57,558 nucleotides of DNA from Klebsiella pneumoniae (GCA_945862325.1 CAMAXZ010000027.1:1-57558); one strand, 5' to 3'; positions 38,519 through 47,811 are shown, counted from the first letter of the stretch. The notes: generated by a model not told the origin, from the letters alone. Program-made: numbers and translations.

Positions 38519-39660
38519 GGGTGCTCATCGTGGGCGGTGGCGTGGGCGGGCTCGGGCTCGCCGCGGCGCTGCGGGGCCGCGCCGAGGTCGTCGTGGTCGA
38601 GAGGGCGGCCGCGTGGAAGCCGGTCGGCGCGGGGCTCATGCTCCACGCGAACGCGATGGCGGCGCTCCGGGTCGCCGGGGTGGCGGTCGACTACGGCGCC
38701 GCCATCGACGAGATGGTCATCACCGACCGTCGTGGCACGCCCCTGGGGCCGCTGCGCCTCACCGACTTCGCGCCGGACCTTCGCGACGCGCGCCTGGTCC
38801 ACCGCGCGGATCTGCACGCGGCGCTGCTGGCGGCGTCCACCGCCGATGTTCGCCTCGGGACGTCGATCGAGGCCCTGGAAGGCACGCGCGCGCGCCTGAG
38901 CGATGGCTCGGAGGCGGAGTGGGACGTCGTCGTCGGGGCCGACGGCATCCGCTCGACCGTGCGCCACCTCGTGATGGGCGGCGCCGATCCGGCGCCGACG
39001 TACCTCGGCTACACCTGTTGGCGGTGGGTCGGGCGCGACCCCGGCGTGGGCCGCGTGACGGAGATGTGGGGCCGCGGACAGCGCGTCGGGCTCTGCCCGT
39101 TGGGGGACGGACGGTTGTACGGGTTCCTCGTCGCGAACGCGCCCGCGGGGAGCTGCGGCGACGAGACCGCGGCGCAGCTCCAGGCGCGGTTCGCCGGGTT
39201 CGAGGGGCCGGCGGCGGCGGCGCTCGCCACGCTCGACGACGCGGTGCTGCGCCACGACGACCTCTACGACTTGCCGGACGTGTGCTGGGGGCGCGGGGCG
39301 GTCGTGTTGATCGGCGACGCGGCCCACGCGCAGACCCCCAACCTCGGGCAGGGGGCGGCGACCGCGTTGGAAGACGCGGTCATCCTGGCGCGCGCGTTGA
39401 CCGACGGAGCCCCCGTCGAGGCGGCGTTGGAGGACTTCCGGCGCTCACGCGCGCGCCGGGTTCGGGAGCTGCAGCAGCTCGGACGCCGGATCGGCGCCGT
39501 CGCCCAGTGGGAGTCGCCGGTGGCCACGACCCTGCGCGACTGGTTGGCGTGGGCCACGCCGGCCCGGACCAACGCCGCGATGCTGGAGCGCATCGTGCGG
39601 GCGGGGGTCACCGACGTCGCGGGCCGCGTCAGTCCAGGCGACCCACCTGCTCTTCGATGA
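38515..39660 (+). CDS. FAD-dependent monooxygenase (UbiH/PHBH type)
   Basis: The 381-residue protein has the Rossmann GVGGLGLAAAL segment at its N-terminus, an NADPH/FAD fold motif VVGADGIRSTVR (DG motif) around residue 140, and the GD motif VVLIGDAAHAQTPNLGQG near 265. This is a group A flavoprotein hydroxylase acting on an aromatic or lipophilic substrate, with NAD(P)H and O2. It is coupled to the TetR gene by a GTGA overlap. The 3' end overlaps the opposite hydrolase gene by 32 nt. Confidence 0.92.
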   Translation: MRVLIVGGGVGGLGLAAALRGRAEVVVVERAAAWKPVGAGLMLHANAMAALRVAGVAVDYGAAIDEMVITDRRGTPLGPLRLTDFAPDLRDARLVHRADLHAALLAASTADVRLGTSIEALEGTRARLSDGSEAEWDVVVGADGIRSTVRHLVMGGADPAPTYLGYTCWRWVGRDPGVGRVTEMWGRGQRVGLCPLGDGRLYGFLVANAPAGSCGDETAAQLQARFAGFEGPAAAALATLDDAVLRHDDLYDLPDVCWGRGAVVLIGDAAHAQTPNLGQGAATALEDAVILARALTDGAPVEAALEDFRRSRARRVRELQQLGRRIGAVAQWESPVATTLRDWLAWATPARTNAAMLERIVRAGVTDVAGRVSPGDPPALR

Positions 39661-40198
39661 AACGGCGCACATGGGCGACGACCGCCGCGTCGCTCGCGGC
39701 CTGCGCCTCGGCGTCGGCGCCGCGCAGGAGGAGCGAGTGGTCGCCGCCTTCGACGACGTGCAGCTCGCTGTGGATCTCCATCGAGGCGCGGGCCGTCTCG
39801 AGCTGCTCGGGGTTCCACAGCTCGTCTTCGGCGCCTTGAACGAACAGTACGGGCGCGGTGATCGCGTGCAGCGCGTCGTCGCGCATGGCCCCGTTGCGGC
39901 CGCTCAGCGGGTAGCCCAGGCACACGACCGCCCCGACCTGCTCCTCGGCGGCGACGAGGCAGCTCACCCGGGCGCCGAGGCTCTTGCCGACGAGCACGAC
40001 CGGCCGGCGGTCCTCGACGGCGCGCAAGGCCGCGCAGTGGAACGCACGCAGCTTCGAGAGCCCCTCCACCACCCGCCCGCGCTCGAACGGGTAGTCGAAC
40101 GTGACGACCGGGGCGATCGACTCGAGGCGCTCGGTCCACGCGCGCATCCAGGGGTGCTCACTCGAGACGCCGCCGCCATGGGCGAAGAGGATGACCAT
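39629..40198 (-). CDS. Small alpha/beta hydrolase
   Basis: The 189-residue protein starts VILFAHGGG, an oxyanion-loop-like beginning, and has GKSLGARVS as the nucleophile elbow (Ser between Lys and Leu in GxSxG). FVQGAEDELW probably holds the catalytic Asp, and GGDHSLL the His near the end. Length and motifs fit the KANL3/Tex30-like alpha/beta hydrolase group. It is likely cytosolic and an esterase, with substrate unknown. The gene lies opposite the end of the FAD monooxygenase gene. Confidence 0.8.
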   Translation of the reverse strand: MVILFAHGGGVSSEHPWMRAWTERLESIAPVVTFDYPFERGRVVEGLSKLRAFHCAALRAVEDRRPVVLVGKSLGARVSCLVAAEEQVGAVVCLGYPLSGRNGAMRDDALHAITAPVLFVQGAEDELWNPEQLETARASMEIHSELHVVEGGDHSLLLRGADAEAQAASDAAVVAHVRRFIEEQVGRLD

Positions 40199-40281
40199 GG
40201 CGGGCGGACTATGCGGTCCCGGGCCGGTCGGGCAAGGGCGCGCGGCCGACGTCACCCAACTGCTTCGGTTAGAGCCGGCGC

Positions 40282-40818
40282 GTGGTCCCGACTCCCTACC
40301 GCCTCGATGCCTTCGCCGTGACGCTGATCGCGCGCCTCGAGCCGACGCGCCGGTCGCACCCGGCCGACCGCGGCGCCGCGGAAGGCGCCTACCGCCGCAT
40401 CGTGTCCGACGCGGCCCGGGCGCTCGCCGAGGAGTGCCGCGAGGTCATGGGCGACAGCGCACAGGCCGCGCTGATCGAGCGCGAGGCCGTCGAGACGCTG
40501 CTTCCGCGCTACGCCGAGCTCGCCGCCACGCTCAACACGATCGAGCGCCCCGCCGGCCTCGCTTGGCTCACCGGCGAGTCGATCGTCGGGCGCGTCGTGA
40601 TGACGGGCGTGGCGTTCGTCGTGGCCCTGGTGGTGTCGCGCGTGATTCACCATTGGATCGACGCCCTGTTCTTCGGGGCCGCGGTGCTCACGCCGGTGCT
40701 CCCCGAGCTGCGGCTGTGGTGGGCGCGGCGGCGCTACCGGGCGGAGCTGCAGGCGATCGCGGACGACATGGGGCGGATCCAAGACGCGGAGCTCGCGCTC
40801 CCGGGCGGCCTCCGATGA
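40282..40818 (+). CDS. Membrane protein upstream of two SPFH proteins
   Basis: The 178-residue product starts at GTG. It has a helical, charged N-terminal half (about 1-95), then one or two membrane helices (VVMTGVAFVVALVVSRVI, and a second more polar stretch), and ends with a basic Arg-rich helix. No family is recognised. Its stop overlaps the ATG of the first SPFH gene (ATGA), so it probably works with that pair in the membrane. Confidence 0.6.
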   Translation: MVPTPYRLDAFAVTLIARLEPTRRSHPADRGAAEGAYRRIVSDAARALAEECREVMGDSAQAALIEREAVETLLPRYAELAATLNTIERPAGLAWLTGESIVGRVVMTGVAFVVALVVSRVIHHWIDALFFGAAVLTPVLPELRLWWARRRYRAELQAIADDMGRIQDAELALPGGLR

Positions 40819-41849
40819 CGGACCGACCAAGGATCTCCCTGCCTTCTGCTCCGGGCGGCCTCTGGCGCGCGCTCGCCCTCGTAGGGCTCGTGTCCGTCGT
40901 GACGCTCGTCGCGTACAACACCCTCACCACCTACGTGCGCCCTTGGGAGTTCGCGGTCCGGCAGGTGTACTTCGGGCCCGGTCAGGGCGTGCAGGAGGGG
41001 GTGTACGGGCCGGGCTTGCACTTCGTCATCCCCGGCTACGAGGTGTTCCACCGTTTCCCGCGCAACATCCAGCTGCTCGAGTTCAACGACGACAGCTCGC
41101 AGGCCAGCGCCCAGGCGAGCTACGCGCCGAGCATCAACATCCAGACGTCCGAGGGGTACCGCGTCGCGGTCGACGTGACGATCGCCTACCGGATCGTGGA
41201 CCCCCATGCCGTCATCAAGGCCGTCGGCCCCGGCAACCTCTACGAGACCGCGCTCGTCCGCACGCGCGCCGACCCGGTGCTGCGCCAGCGCCTCGGCGAG
41301 CTGGACGCGGAGGACTTCTACGACGGCCGCCGGCGCCGCGCGAAGGCGGTCGAGGCGCGTGATCTGCTCGAACAGGTGCTTCGCTCCGCGGGCATCCAGG
41401 TGTGGAGCGTGATGGTGCGCCACTACCGCTACGACGCGCGGTACCAGGAGGCCATCGAGCAGCGGAAGATCCAGGACCAACTTGTGTTCAAGAACCGCGC
41501 GGAGGCGCTGGCGGCGCAGGCGGAAGCGGAGAAGAACCGCGTCCTCGCCGAGGGCAACGCCATCGTCGGGGTCGAGACGGCGCGCGGCGAAGGCGAGGTC
41601 CAGAAGATCGTCGCCGACGGCGACCTCTACTCTCGCCGTCGCATCGCCGAGGGCGACCTGCTCGTCGCGCTCGCGCGCGCCGAGGCCCGTCGACTCGAGA
41701 ACGACGCGCTGAGCGCCTCGGGCGCGGAGAACGTGGTCGGCATGAAGATGGCCGACGCGATGGCGAACACGAAGGTCATCGTCGTGCCGACCGACGGGCC
41801 GCGGGGGGTCAACCCGCTCGACCTCGACAGCCTGACGGGACGGTGGTGA
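40815..41849 (+). CDS. SPFH/band 7 protein with N-terminal membrane helix (HflK-like)
   Basis: The 344-residue protein has an N-terminal membrane segment (LALVGLVSVVTLVAYNTLTT). An SPFH domain follows (about 45-230), recognised by YGPGLHFVIPG, then EGYRVAVDVTIAYRIVDP. The later helical part (ALAAQAEAEKNRVLAEG) is a coiled coil typical of the band 7/HflK/HflC/prohibitin group. The product should sit in the inner membrane facing the periplasm. Its stop overlaps the start of a second SPFH gene by one base (TGATG), so they likely form a hetero-oligomer as HflK/HflC do. Confidence 0.88.
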   Translation: MTDRPRISLPSAPGGLWRALALVGLVSVVTLVAYNTLTTYVRPWEFAVRQVYFGPGQGVQEGVYGPGLHFVIPGYEVFHRFPRNIQLLEFNDDSSQASAQASYAPSINIQTSEGYRVAVDVTIAYRIVDPHAVIKAVGPGNLYETALVRTRADPVLRQRLGELDAEDFYDGRRRRAKAVEARDLLEQVLRSAGIQVWSVMVRHYRYDARYQEAIEQRKIQDQLVFKNRAEALAAQAEAEKNRVLAEGNAIVGVETARGEGEVQKIVADGDLYSRRRIAEGDLLVALARAEARRLENDALSASGAENVVGMKMADAMANTKVIVVPTDGPRGVNPLDLDSLTGRW

Positions 41850-42850
41850 TGCTCGCGATCCTCCTCGGGATCCTCGTCGGCTGCGTGCCCCACGGCACGG
41901 GCAGCACCGAGGTCGGCGTGCGCACCGGGCTCGTCGCCGGCGGCGTGGCGCCCGACGTCTATCCGCCAGGGGGAACCTACTTCTTCCTCCCGTTCGTGAA
42001 CGACTGGCACACCTTCGACGTCGGCGTGCAGAACCTCGTCATGAACCGCGACCCGGCCTCCGGCGCGCGGCCCACGGACGACGCGCTTCAGTTCAAGACC
42101 TTCGACGGCAACGACATCACGGTGGACGTCACGGTGGCGTGGCACATCGAGGCGTCGAAGGTCCCGTACCTCCTCCAGTTCGTCGGGGACGACAACGCGG
42201 CCGTCGAAGAGCGCCTCGTGCGCCCGGTGGTTCGCACCGTCCTGCGCGACGTGCTCAACGAGCTCCGCTCCGAGCAGTACTACGACGCGGGCGTGCGCTT
42301 CGAGAAGGCTGAGAAGGCGCGCCTCGCCGCCAACCACATGCTCTCCCCCGAAGGGGTGACGCTCGACCAGGTCCTTCTCGGCGAACACTCGTTCAACCCG
42401 GCGTACGAGCAGGTGATCAAGGACAAGACGCTCGCGGAGCAGGAGGCGGCGCGCTTGCGTTCGGAGACCGAAGCGGCCCGTGAGCAGCGGCGTCGGGAGC
42501 TCGAGGTGGCGAAGGGCGAGGTGAACCAGACCATCGAACGCGCGCGCGGCGAGGCGGCGCAGAAGCTGCTGAAGGCCGACGCCACGTTCGTCGCGCGGGA
42601 GCGCGAGGCGCAGGCCCTGCTGGCCGAGGCAAAGGCGCGCGCCGAGGGCCTCAAGGCGCAGGCCCGGGCCATGGCGGGCGTCGGAGGTCGGAACCTCGTG
42701 AAGATCCGAGTCGCCGAATCCCTCGCCAAGACGCCGATCGTCTTCCTCCCGAGCGGTGGCGGCGGCGATCTCCGCACCACCGACATGACCCGCATCCTCG
42801 AGACCTACGGTGCCCTCGCAGCCGCAGGAAGGCAGGTTCCAACTCCATGA
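41849..42850 (+). CDS. SPFH/band 7 lipoprotein (HflC-like partner)
   Basis: The 333-residue protein begins LAILLGILVGCVP, a lipobox with lipid Cys at position 12, and so differs from the usual transmembrane anchor. The SPFH core (GLVAGGVAPDVYPPGGTYFF to VTVAWHIEASKVPYLL) is followed by a long coiled coil rich in Glu/Ala/Arg. It is coupled to both neighbours, by TGATG from the first SPFH gene and by ATGA to selD. Lipid anchoring would place it on the periplasmic face of the inner or outer membrane. The pair resembles an HflKC-type scaffold with mixed anchors. Confidence 0.85.
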   Translation: MLAILLGILVGCVPHGTGSTEVGVRTGLVAGGVAPDVYPPGGTYFFLPFVNDWHTFDVGVQNLVMNRDPASGARPTDDALQFKTFDGNDITVDVTVAWHIEASKVPYLLQFVGDDNAAVEERLVRPVVRTVLRDVLNELRSEQYYDAGVRFEKAEKARLAANHMLSPEGVTLDQVLLGEHSFNPAYEQVIKDKTLAEQEAARLRSETEAAREQRRRELEVAKGEVNQTIERARGEAAQKLLKADATFVAREREAQALLAEAKARAEGLKAQARAMAGVGGRNLVKIRVAESLAKTPIVFLPSGGGGDLRTTDMTRILETYGALAAAGRQVPTP

Positions 42851-43884
42851 TTCGGCTCACCCAGCTCAGTCACGGCGGCGGCTGCGGCTGCAAGCTCGGC
42901 CCCGCCGACCTGCGCACCGTGGTGTCCCGCCTGCCGCGCCCGTCGCACCCCGACCTCCTCGTGGGCATCGAGACCGGCGACGACGCCGCCGTGTGGCGGG
43001 TGGCCCCGGACGTGGCGGTCGTGCAGACCCTCGACTTCTTCATGCCCGTGGTCGACGACCCGTACGACTTCGGTCGGATCGCCGCCACCAACGCCATCTC
43101 CGACGTCTATGCCATGGGCGGGCGTCCGATCCTCGCCCTCGCCATCGTGGGCCTGCCGGTCAAACGGCTGGACCCGTCGGTCATGGCGACGATCCTCGAA
43201 GGTGGGGCGAAGGCCTGCACCGACGCCGGGATCGCGATCGTGGGCGGGCACTCGATCGACGACGAGGAGCCCAAGTTCGGGCTCTCGGTCACCGGCACCG
43301 TGCACCCCGACCGCATCCTCCGCAACTCCACGGGTCGGCCGGGCGACGTGCTGGTGCTCACCAAGCCGATCGGGGTCGGCGCCCTCGCGTCGAGCGTGAA
43401 GAAAGGCACGATCACGGCGGAAGGCTACGACGAGCTCATCCGGGTCACGACGTTCCTCAACCGGGCGCCCTGTGAGGCGGCGCTGGAGGTGGGTGTCACC
43501 GCCGCCACGGACGTCACGGGGTTCTCCTTGCTGGGTCACGCGCACGAGATGGCGGTCGGCGCGGGGGTCGGGGTGGAGCTGGAGCTCTCCGCGGTGCCGG
43601 TCATCTCCCAGGCGCGCGCGGCGATCGCCGCCGGAACGGTGCCCGGCGCGACCGGGCGCAACCTCGCCCACTACGGGCCCGACGTGGAGTGGGACGGCGC
43701 GATCGCCGAGGAGGACCGTCTTCTCCTCGCCGATCCGCAGACGAGCGGCGGGCTCCTGTTCGCCGTCGCGCCCGACCGGGTCGCCGCGCTTCAGGCGGCG
43801 TTGGCGGCGCGCGGCGCGCTCGCGGCGGCGGTGGTCGGCCGTCTGACGGAGCGGGGCGCCCGGGTGGTGCGCGTCCGCGCGTGA
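42847..43884 (+). CDS. selD: Selenide, water dikinase
   Basis: The 345-residue enzyme makes selenophosphate from selenide and ATP for Sec-tRNA synthesis. The N-terminal loop SHGGGCGCKLG holds the catalytic Cys in place of Sec (codon TGC, not TGA), and the ATP-binding Lys is in CK. GDDAAVWRV, VVGGHSIDDEEPKFGL, DVTGFSLLGH and DPQTSGGLLFAV are conserved. The gene overlaps the SPFH lipoprotein gene (ATGA) and the next membrane gene (GTGA). It is separated from selB by 25 kb, as often happens. Confidence 0.97.
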   Translation: MIRLTQLSHGGGCGCKLGPADLRTVVSRLPRPSHPDLLVGIETGDDAAVWRVAPDVAVVQTLDFFMPVVDDPYDFGRIAATNAISDVYAMGGRPILALAIVGLPVKRLDPSVMATILEGGAKACTDAGIAIVGGHSIDDEEPKFGLSVTGTVHPDRILRNSTGRPGDVLVLTKPIGVGALASSVKKGTITAEGYDELIRVTTFLNRAPCEAALEVGVTAATDVTGFSLLGHAHEMAVGAGVGVELELSAVPVISQARAAIAAGTVPGATGRNLAHYGPDVEWDGAIAEEDRLLLADPQTSGGLLFAVAPDRVAALQAALAARGALAAAVVGRLTERGARVVRVRA

Positions 43885-44339
43885 CGGTGTTCGACGAGCG
43901 GGCGCGGCTCTGGAAGATCGGCGTGTCCGCCGCGCTCCTCGCCGCGCTGTGCGCGTACCACGCGTGGTGGGCGGGATCGCGCGACCAGGGGTGGCGATGG
44001 GTGAACGAGGCGCCCGAGGCGCGTGACGGCGCGCCGCTCGTGTTCCCGTTGTGGACCGTGACCGGCATCGACGGGCCGGATCGGTACCGGATCTCCAAGG
44101 TGGTGCGGGACGTGCCGGTCGTCGGCGCGTCGGCGGAGCTCGAGGTGGGCGCGACGGTGAGCGTGGTGTCGCGGTTCGATGCGTCCCGGCGCGTCGCGGT
44201 CGAGGAGCTGCGGGAGGTGCACCGGTGGCGCTGGGCGAAGGAGGCCCTCGGGGTCCTCGGGTTCGCGGTGATCACCGCGGCCCTTCCCTTCGTGTTCCGG
44301 GTCCGCGGCGGGCGGCTGGAGGAGCGTTGGCGGATCTGA
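43881..44339 (+). CDS. Membrane protein downstream of selD
   Basis: The 152-residue product starts at GTG overlapping the selD stop (GTGA). It has an N-terminal helix (IGVSAALLAALCAYHAW), a central beta-like region of about 75 residues (FPLWTVTGIDGPDRYRI), and a second hydrophobic helix near the C-terminus (LGVLGFAVITAALPFVF). This gives a two-helix topology with the middle domain on one face. No family was recognised. Its end overlaps the next gene by 13 nt. Confidence 0.6.
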   Translation: MTVFDERARLWKIGVSAALLAALCAYHAWWAGSRDQGWRWVNEAPEARDGAPLVFPLWTVTGIDGPDRYRISKVVRDVPVVGASAELEVGATVSVVSRFDASRRVAVEELREVHRWRWAKEALGVLGFAVITAALPFVFRVRGGRLEERWRI

Positions 44340-44812
44340 TCACCCACTCGTGCGTCGCGATCCTGCTCAAGGTCGTCACGCGCACGCCGCACCTCGCGAC
44401 GTTCGTCCTCGGTACCTGCCTCCCGGACTTCCTCGGGCGCGTCCCCGCGATGGGGCTCACCGTGGTGCGGTGGAGCGCGCCGTGGGTCCCGGAGTGGACG
44501 ATCTACCTGTGGGGGCCCTTCCACATGCCGGTGGGCATCGTGCTCACCTCGTTCGTCGCGAGCTTCGCCTTTCCGGTGGCCAGCCGGCGCGCGGCGTTCC
44601 TGAACCTGCTCGGCGGCGGGATGCTCCACATCGGGGTCGACGTCCTCCAGCGACACTTCGGGGTGGGCTACCTGCTCTTGTTCCCGTTCTCCGAGTGGGA
44701 CTGGGAGGCGGGCCTCATCGGCTCGGAGGACACCGTGTTCCTCGCCCCCGTCCTGGCGCTCGTGACGGTCGTCGCGCTGTTTCGGAGGAGGGCGGCTCAG
44801 GATTCGGCCTGA
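44327..44812 (+). CDS. Membrane metal-dependent hydrolase-like protein (DUF457/YdjM type)
   Basis: The 161-residue protein has ITHSCVAILL, then LGTCLPDFLGR, then WGPFHMPVG and GGGMLHIGVD. This His/Asp series in the membrane recalls the YdjM/DUF457 membrane hydrolase group. Several hydrophobic helices are predicted. The start is a TTG inside the end of the upstream gene, with GGAGG a few bases before it. Function within the operon is unknown. Confidence 0.55.
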   Translation: MADLITHSCVAILLKVVTRTPHLATFVLGTCLPDFLGRVPAMGLTVVRWSAPWVPEWTIYLWGPFHMPVGIVLTSFVASFAFPVASRRAAFLNLLGGGMLHIGVDVLQRHFGVGYLLLFPFSEWDWEAGLIGSEDTVFLAPVLALVTVVALFRRRAAQDSA

Positions 44813-44856
44813 CGTCGGCGTTGCGCCGGTTCGCCGCACTCTGGTACAACGCGGGG

Positions 44857-47811
44857 ATGTCGCTCCTTGATGTGCGCGGCCCCCGGTTGTTGGGCGGGCG
44901 TTGGTGGTTGGAGGAGCCCCTCGGGGCGGGTGGCGCCGCGACCGTGTGGCGCGCGCGGGATCGTCGTGACGGCGGCGTGGTGGCCGTCAAGCTCGTCCAC
45001 GCGGTGACGGGCGCGGACTGGGCACGCGCCCGGCGGGAGGCGCTGGCATTGCGGATCCTGCGTCTCCCCGGGGTCGTCCGGTGGATCGACGACGGCGAAG
45101 ACGAAGGGCGCCCGTACATCGTGATGAACCTCGTCGACGGCGCGCCGTTTCCCGGTCGCGCGCGAGGATGGACGGGCATCCTCCCGCCCACACGGGCGTT
45201 GCTCGAGACCTTGGCGGCCGTGCACGAGGCCGTCATCGTGCACCGCGACATCAAGCCCACCAATGTGCTGGTCACGCCCGACGACCGCGTGGTCGTGCTC
45301 GACTTCGGCATCGCCCGCGGCGCGCCGCTCGGCCCTCTCACGGGCGGAAGTGTGGGTACCCCGCGATTTCTGGCGCCCGAGCAGCTCGACGGCGGGCGGG
45401 TGGACGCGCGCGCCGACCTGTGGTCGGTGGCGGCGATGGTGTACGAGGTGCTCGCGGGGCGGCCGGCGCGCTCCGGGGTCAAGGCGTCGTGGGGCGCTCG
45501 GGATCGCGCCCCGGCCCGTGTCGAGCCGCTCGGCGCGCTCGCGCCCGACGTGCCCGCGCGCGTGGCCGCGGTGATCGACGCGATGTTGGAGATCGACCCG
45601 GGCAACCGCCCCTCCACCGCGCGAGAGGCGCTCGACGCGCTCGTGCGGCACGCGCCGGCGGCAGCGCCGCTGCCGTGGCTCGGCTCGACCGCGCCGGTCG
45701 ACGAGCTCGTCGCGCGCGCGCGTCGCGGGGAGTCGGTCACGCTCCGCGGCGCGCGGGGCTCCGGTCGCAGCCGCGCGCTCGATGACGCCGCACGCAGGCT
45801 CGCCGCCGAGGGGCGGCCCGTCCTACGGACGACCCCGAGCGCGCGTCCGTTCGGGTCGATGCGGAGCGCGCTCACCCTCCCGGCCTTCGAGGACGTGCGC
45901 GACGCGGGGGCGTGGGTCGAGGCGGACCTGCGCGCCCGCCTGGGCGCCGGCGCGGTCGTCGTCGCGGACGACGCGGCCGACCTCGATCGTTGGACTCGGG
46001 ACGCGCTCGCGCGGGTGTCCGACGCCGGCGCCGTACTCCGCGCCGACGACGGAGCGCACGGCGCTCTGGCGGACGTCGTCCTGCCGCCGCTGACCGACGC
46101 CGACCTGCGAGGCGCCTTCGCGCCGAACGGTTCGCCCTGGGTGACCGAAGACGCCGCGCGCGAGATGTTCCGTCGGACCGGCGGCCTGCCCGCCCGCGTC
46201 GACGCGGAGGCGCGGGCGTGGGTGGCGCGCGGCCTCGCGAGGCGGTCCGAGGGCCGGCTCGAGGTCGAGCGCGTCGCGGTCGACCGGCTCGGCGTGGAGC
46301 TGCGGGTCGCCGTCAACGTCGCCCCGCCGGTGCCGCTGCCGGCGGGCCTGGACGACATCCTCGCCACGATCCTGCTCGCTGGCGGGCGCCTCGCCACCGC
46401 GGTGCTCGCCGAGGTGCAAGAGCTCGACGCCTGGGAGCTCGACGCGGTGGTGCGCGAGCTCGTGGAGTCGGGCGCGGCGCGGGTCGAAGGCGAAGCGGTC
46501 GTGGCGACCTGCGAGACCGCGCGCGTCGTGGAGCTCGACGCCACCGAGCGGCGCCGGATTCGCCTCGCCCTCGCGGCGCGGATGACCCCGGGCGCGCCTC
46601 ACCGCGCGAGCCTGCTCGCGGCCGGCGGAGATTGGACCGCGGCGGTGGAGGACGTGGACGTCGCGATCGCGGCCGAACGTGCTGCCGGTCGCGACGGGCG
46701 GGCGCTCGCGCTCGCCCTCGAGGCGCTGAGCGCGGGCCGCGAGCTCTCCCTCGACACCCCGGCGACCGAGCGCGGGCTCCTCATCGCGGCCGCGGAGTCG
46801 GCAGAGCCGGCCGACTCCGACGCGTGGCGCGCGATCGCGACGGAGCTCGCGCGCGCGCGCCTGACCGCGGACGAGTCGGACGCCCTCGGCGCCTGGGTCG
46901 AGCTGAACCTGGCCCTGCGCGCGTGCGACTACGCGCGCGCCCGTGACCGGGCGGACCACGTGCTCGCGTCGGAGCTGTTTCGCGCGACGCCGGAACTCCG
47001 GCGCGCCGCGATCGCCCGCCGGTGCGAGGCGTCCCTCGGGCTCGGGCCCGCGCTGGGAGCGCTCGCCCTCGACCCCCCGGCGAACGCCGAGGATCACGCC
47101 TGGTTCGCCACGCGCGCGCCGTACTTCGGGGCGCGGCTCGCGGCGGTGGTGGGGGATCGTCGCCGTGCCCTGGCCCTGGCCGAGCAGGCGGCGGCGACCG
47201 CGGCCGCGCCCCTCGACGCCCTGTACGCGCGCCTGAAGCGGGAGGTCTACCGCGTGGCCCTCGACGAGGGCTCGCTGGAGGCGCTCGACGCGCTGTCCGC
47301 GGACGCGCGGGCGCTCGGCGCCGCCCGGGTTGAGATCCGGACACAGAGCCTGCGGCGGGACGTCCGACGGCGTGCTGGGGAGCGGCTCTCGGCGTCGCCG
47401 GAGATCGTCGCGCTGGCGGGCGCGGTCGGCGACACGGGGCTCGCGGCGGACGTGGGCCTGGTGGAGGCGGCGATCGCCTGGGCGGCCGAAGAGTGGGCGC
47501 TCGCCGCGCAGCTTGGTCGCGGTTGGTACGCGGTGACGCGGTCGAACGTGGAGCGGATGTTCGCGGGTGGGTTCCTCGTCGCCGCCGAAGGGCGCGCCGG
47601 CCGTGCGCCCGACCTCGCCGTCGCGCGCGCGCTCTCCCACGAGCTGCGCGCCGCCGACCGCGGGTCCACGCGCGCCGCCGAAGGGTGGGGGCTCCTGCGC
47701 CTCTGCTGCCCCCCGGAAGTGGTGGGCGACTGGCCCCGCGGCTGGCCGCGTGGCGCGCCGCGAGAGATCCTCACGGCGCGCGAGATCGAGCGGTTGTTCG
47801 AGGGCCGCTAG
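44857..47811 (+). CDS. Ser/Thr protein kinase with degenerate ATPase and helical-repeat region (PknK-like)
   Basis: The 984-residue protein starts with a complete kinase domain: GAGGAATVW loop, Lys45 in VAVKLV, HRDIKPTN (129-136), DFG (149-151) and LAPEQLDG. A long region follows that contains GARGSGRS (298-305), which looks like a Walker A with Arg in place of Lys, and VVVADDAADLD as a Walker B-like strand. The last 400 residues are Ala/Leu/Arg-rich helices of the TPR/HEAT kind. This order is found in PknK-type regulators. There is no membrane helix, so it is cytosolic. It follows the membrane protein genes by 44 nt and is probably part of that operon. Confidence 0.85.
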   Translation: MSLLDVRGPRLLGGRWWLEEPLGAGGAATVWRARDRRDGGVVAVKLVHAVTGADWARARREALALRILRLPGVVRWIDDGEDEGRPYIVMNLVDGAPFPGRARGWTGILPPTRALLETLAAVHEAVIVHRDIKPTNVLVTPDDRVVVLDFGIARGAPLGPLTGGSVGTPRFLAPEQLDGGRVDARADLWSVAAMVYEVLAGRPARSGVKASWGARDRAPARVEPLGALAPDVPARVAAVIDAMLEIDPGNRPSTAREALDALVRHAPAAAPLPWLGSTAPVDELVARARRGESVTLRGARGSGRSRALDDAARRLAAEGRPVLRTTPSARPFGSMRSALTLPAFEDVRDAGAWVEADLRARLGAGAVVVADDAADLDRWTRDALARVSDAGAVLRADDGAHGALADVVLPPLTDADLRGAFAPNGSPWVTEDAAREMFRRTGGLPARVDAEARAWVARGLARRSEGRLEVERVAVDRLGVELRVAVNVAPPVPLPAGLDDILATILLAGGRLATAVLAEVQELDAWELDAVVRELVESGAARVEGEAVVATCETARVVELDATERRRIRLALAARMTPGAPHRASLLAAGGDWTAAVEDVDVAIAAERAAGRDGRALALALEALSAGRELSLDTPATERGLLIAAAESAEPADSDAWRAIATELARARLTADESDALGAWVELNLALRACDYARARDRADHVLASELFRATPELRRAAIARRCEASLGLGPALGALALDPPANAEDHAWFATRAPYFGARLAAVVGDRRRALALAEQAAATAAAPLDALYARLKREVYRVALDEGSLEALDALSADARALGAARVEIRTQSLRRDVRRRAGERLSASPEIVALAGAVGDTGLAADVGLVEAAIAWAAEEWALAAQLGRGWYAVTRSNVERMFAGGFLVAAEGRAGRAPDLAVARALSHELRAADRGSTRAAEGWGLLRLCCPPEVVGDWPRGWPRGAPREILTAREIERLFEGR

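Noticed and set aside
42847..42900. SelD as a selenoprotein with UGA at the active site
   Set aside because: The codon is TGC (Cys), so no in-frame TGA is needed.
2630..44339. Two TTG starts, each 13 nt inside the preceding gene (2642 and 44327)
   Set aside because: The identical overlap length is probably chance; the two junction sequences share no motif beyond a nearby purine-rich site at one of them.
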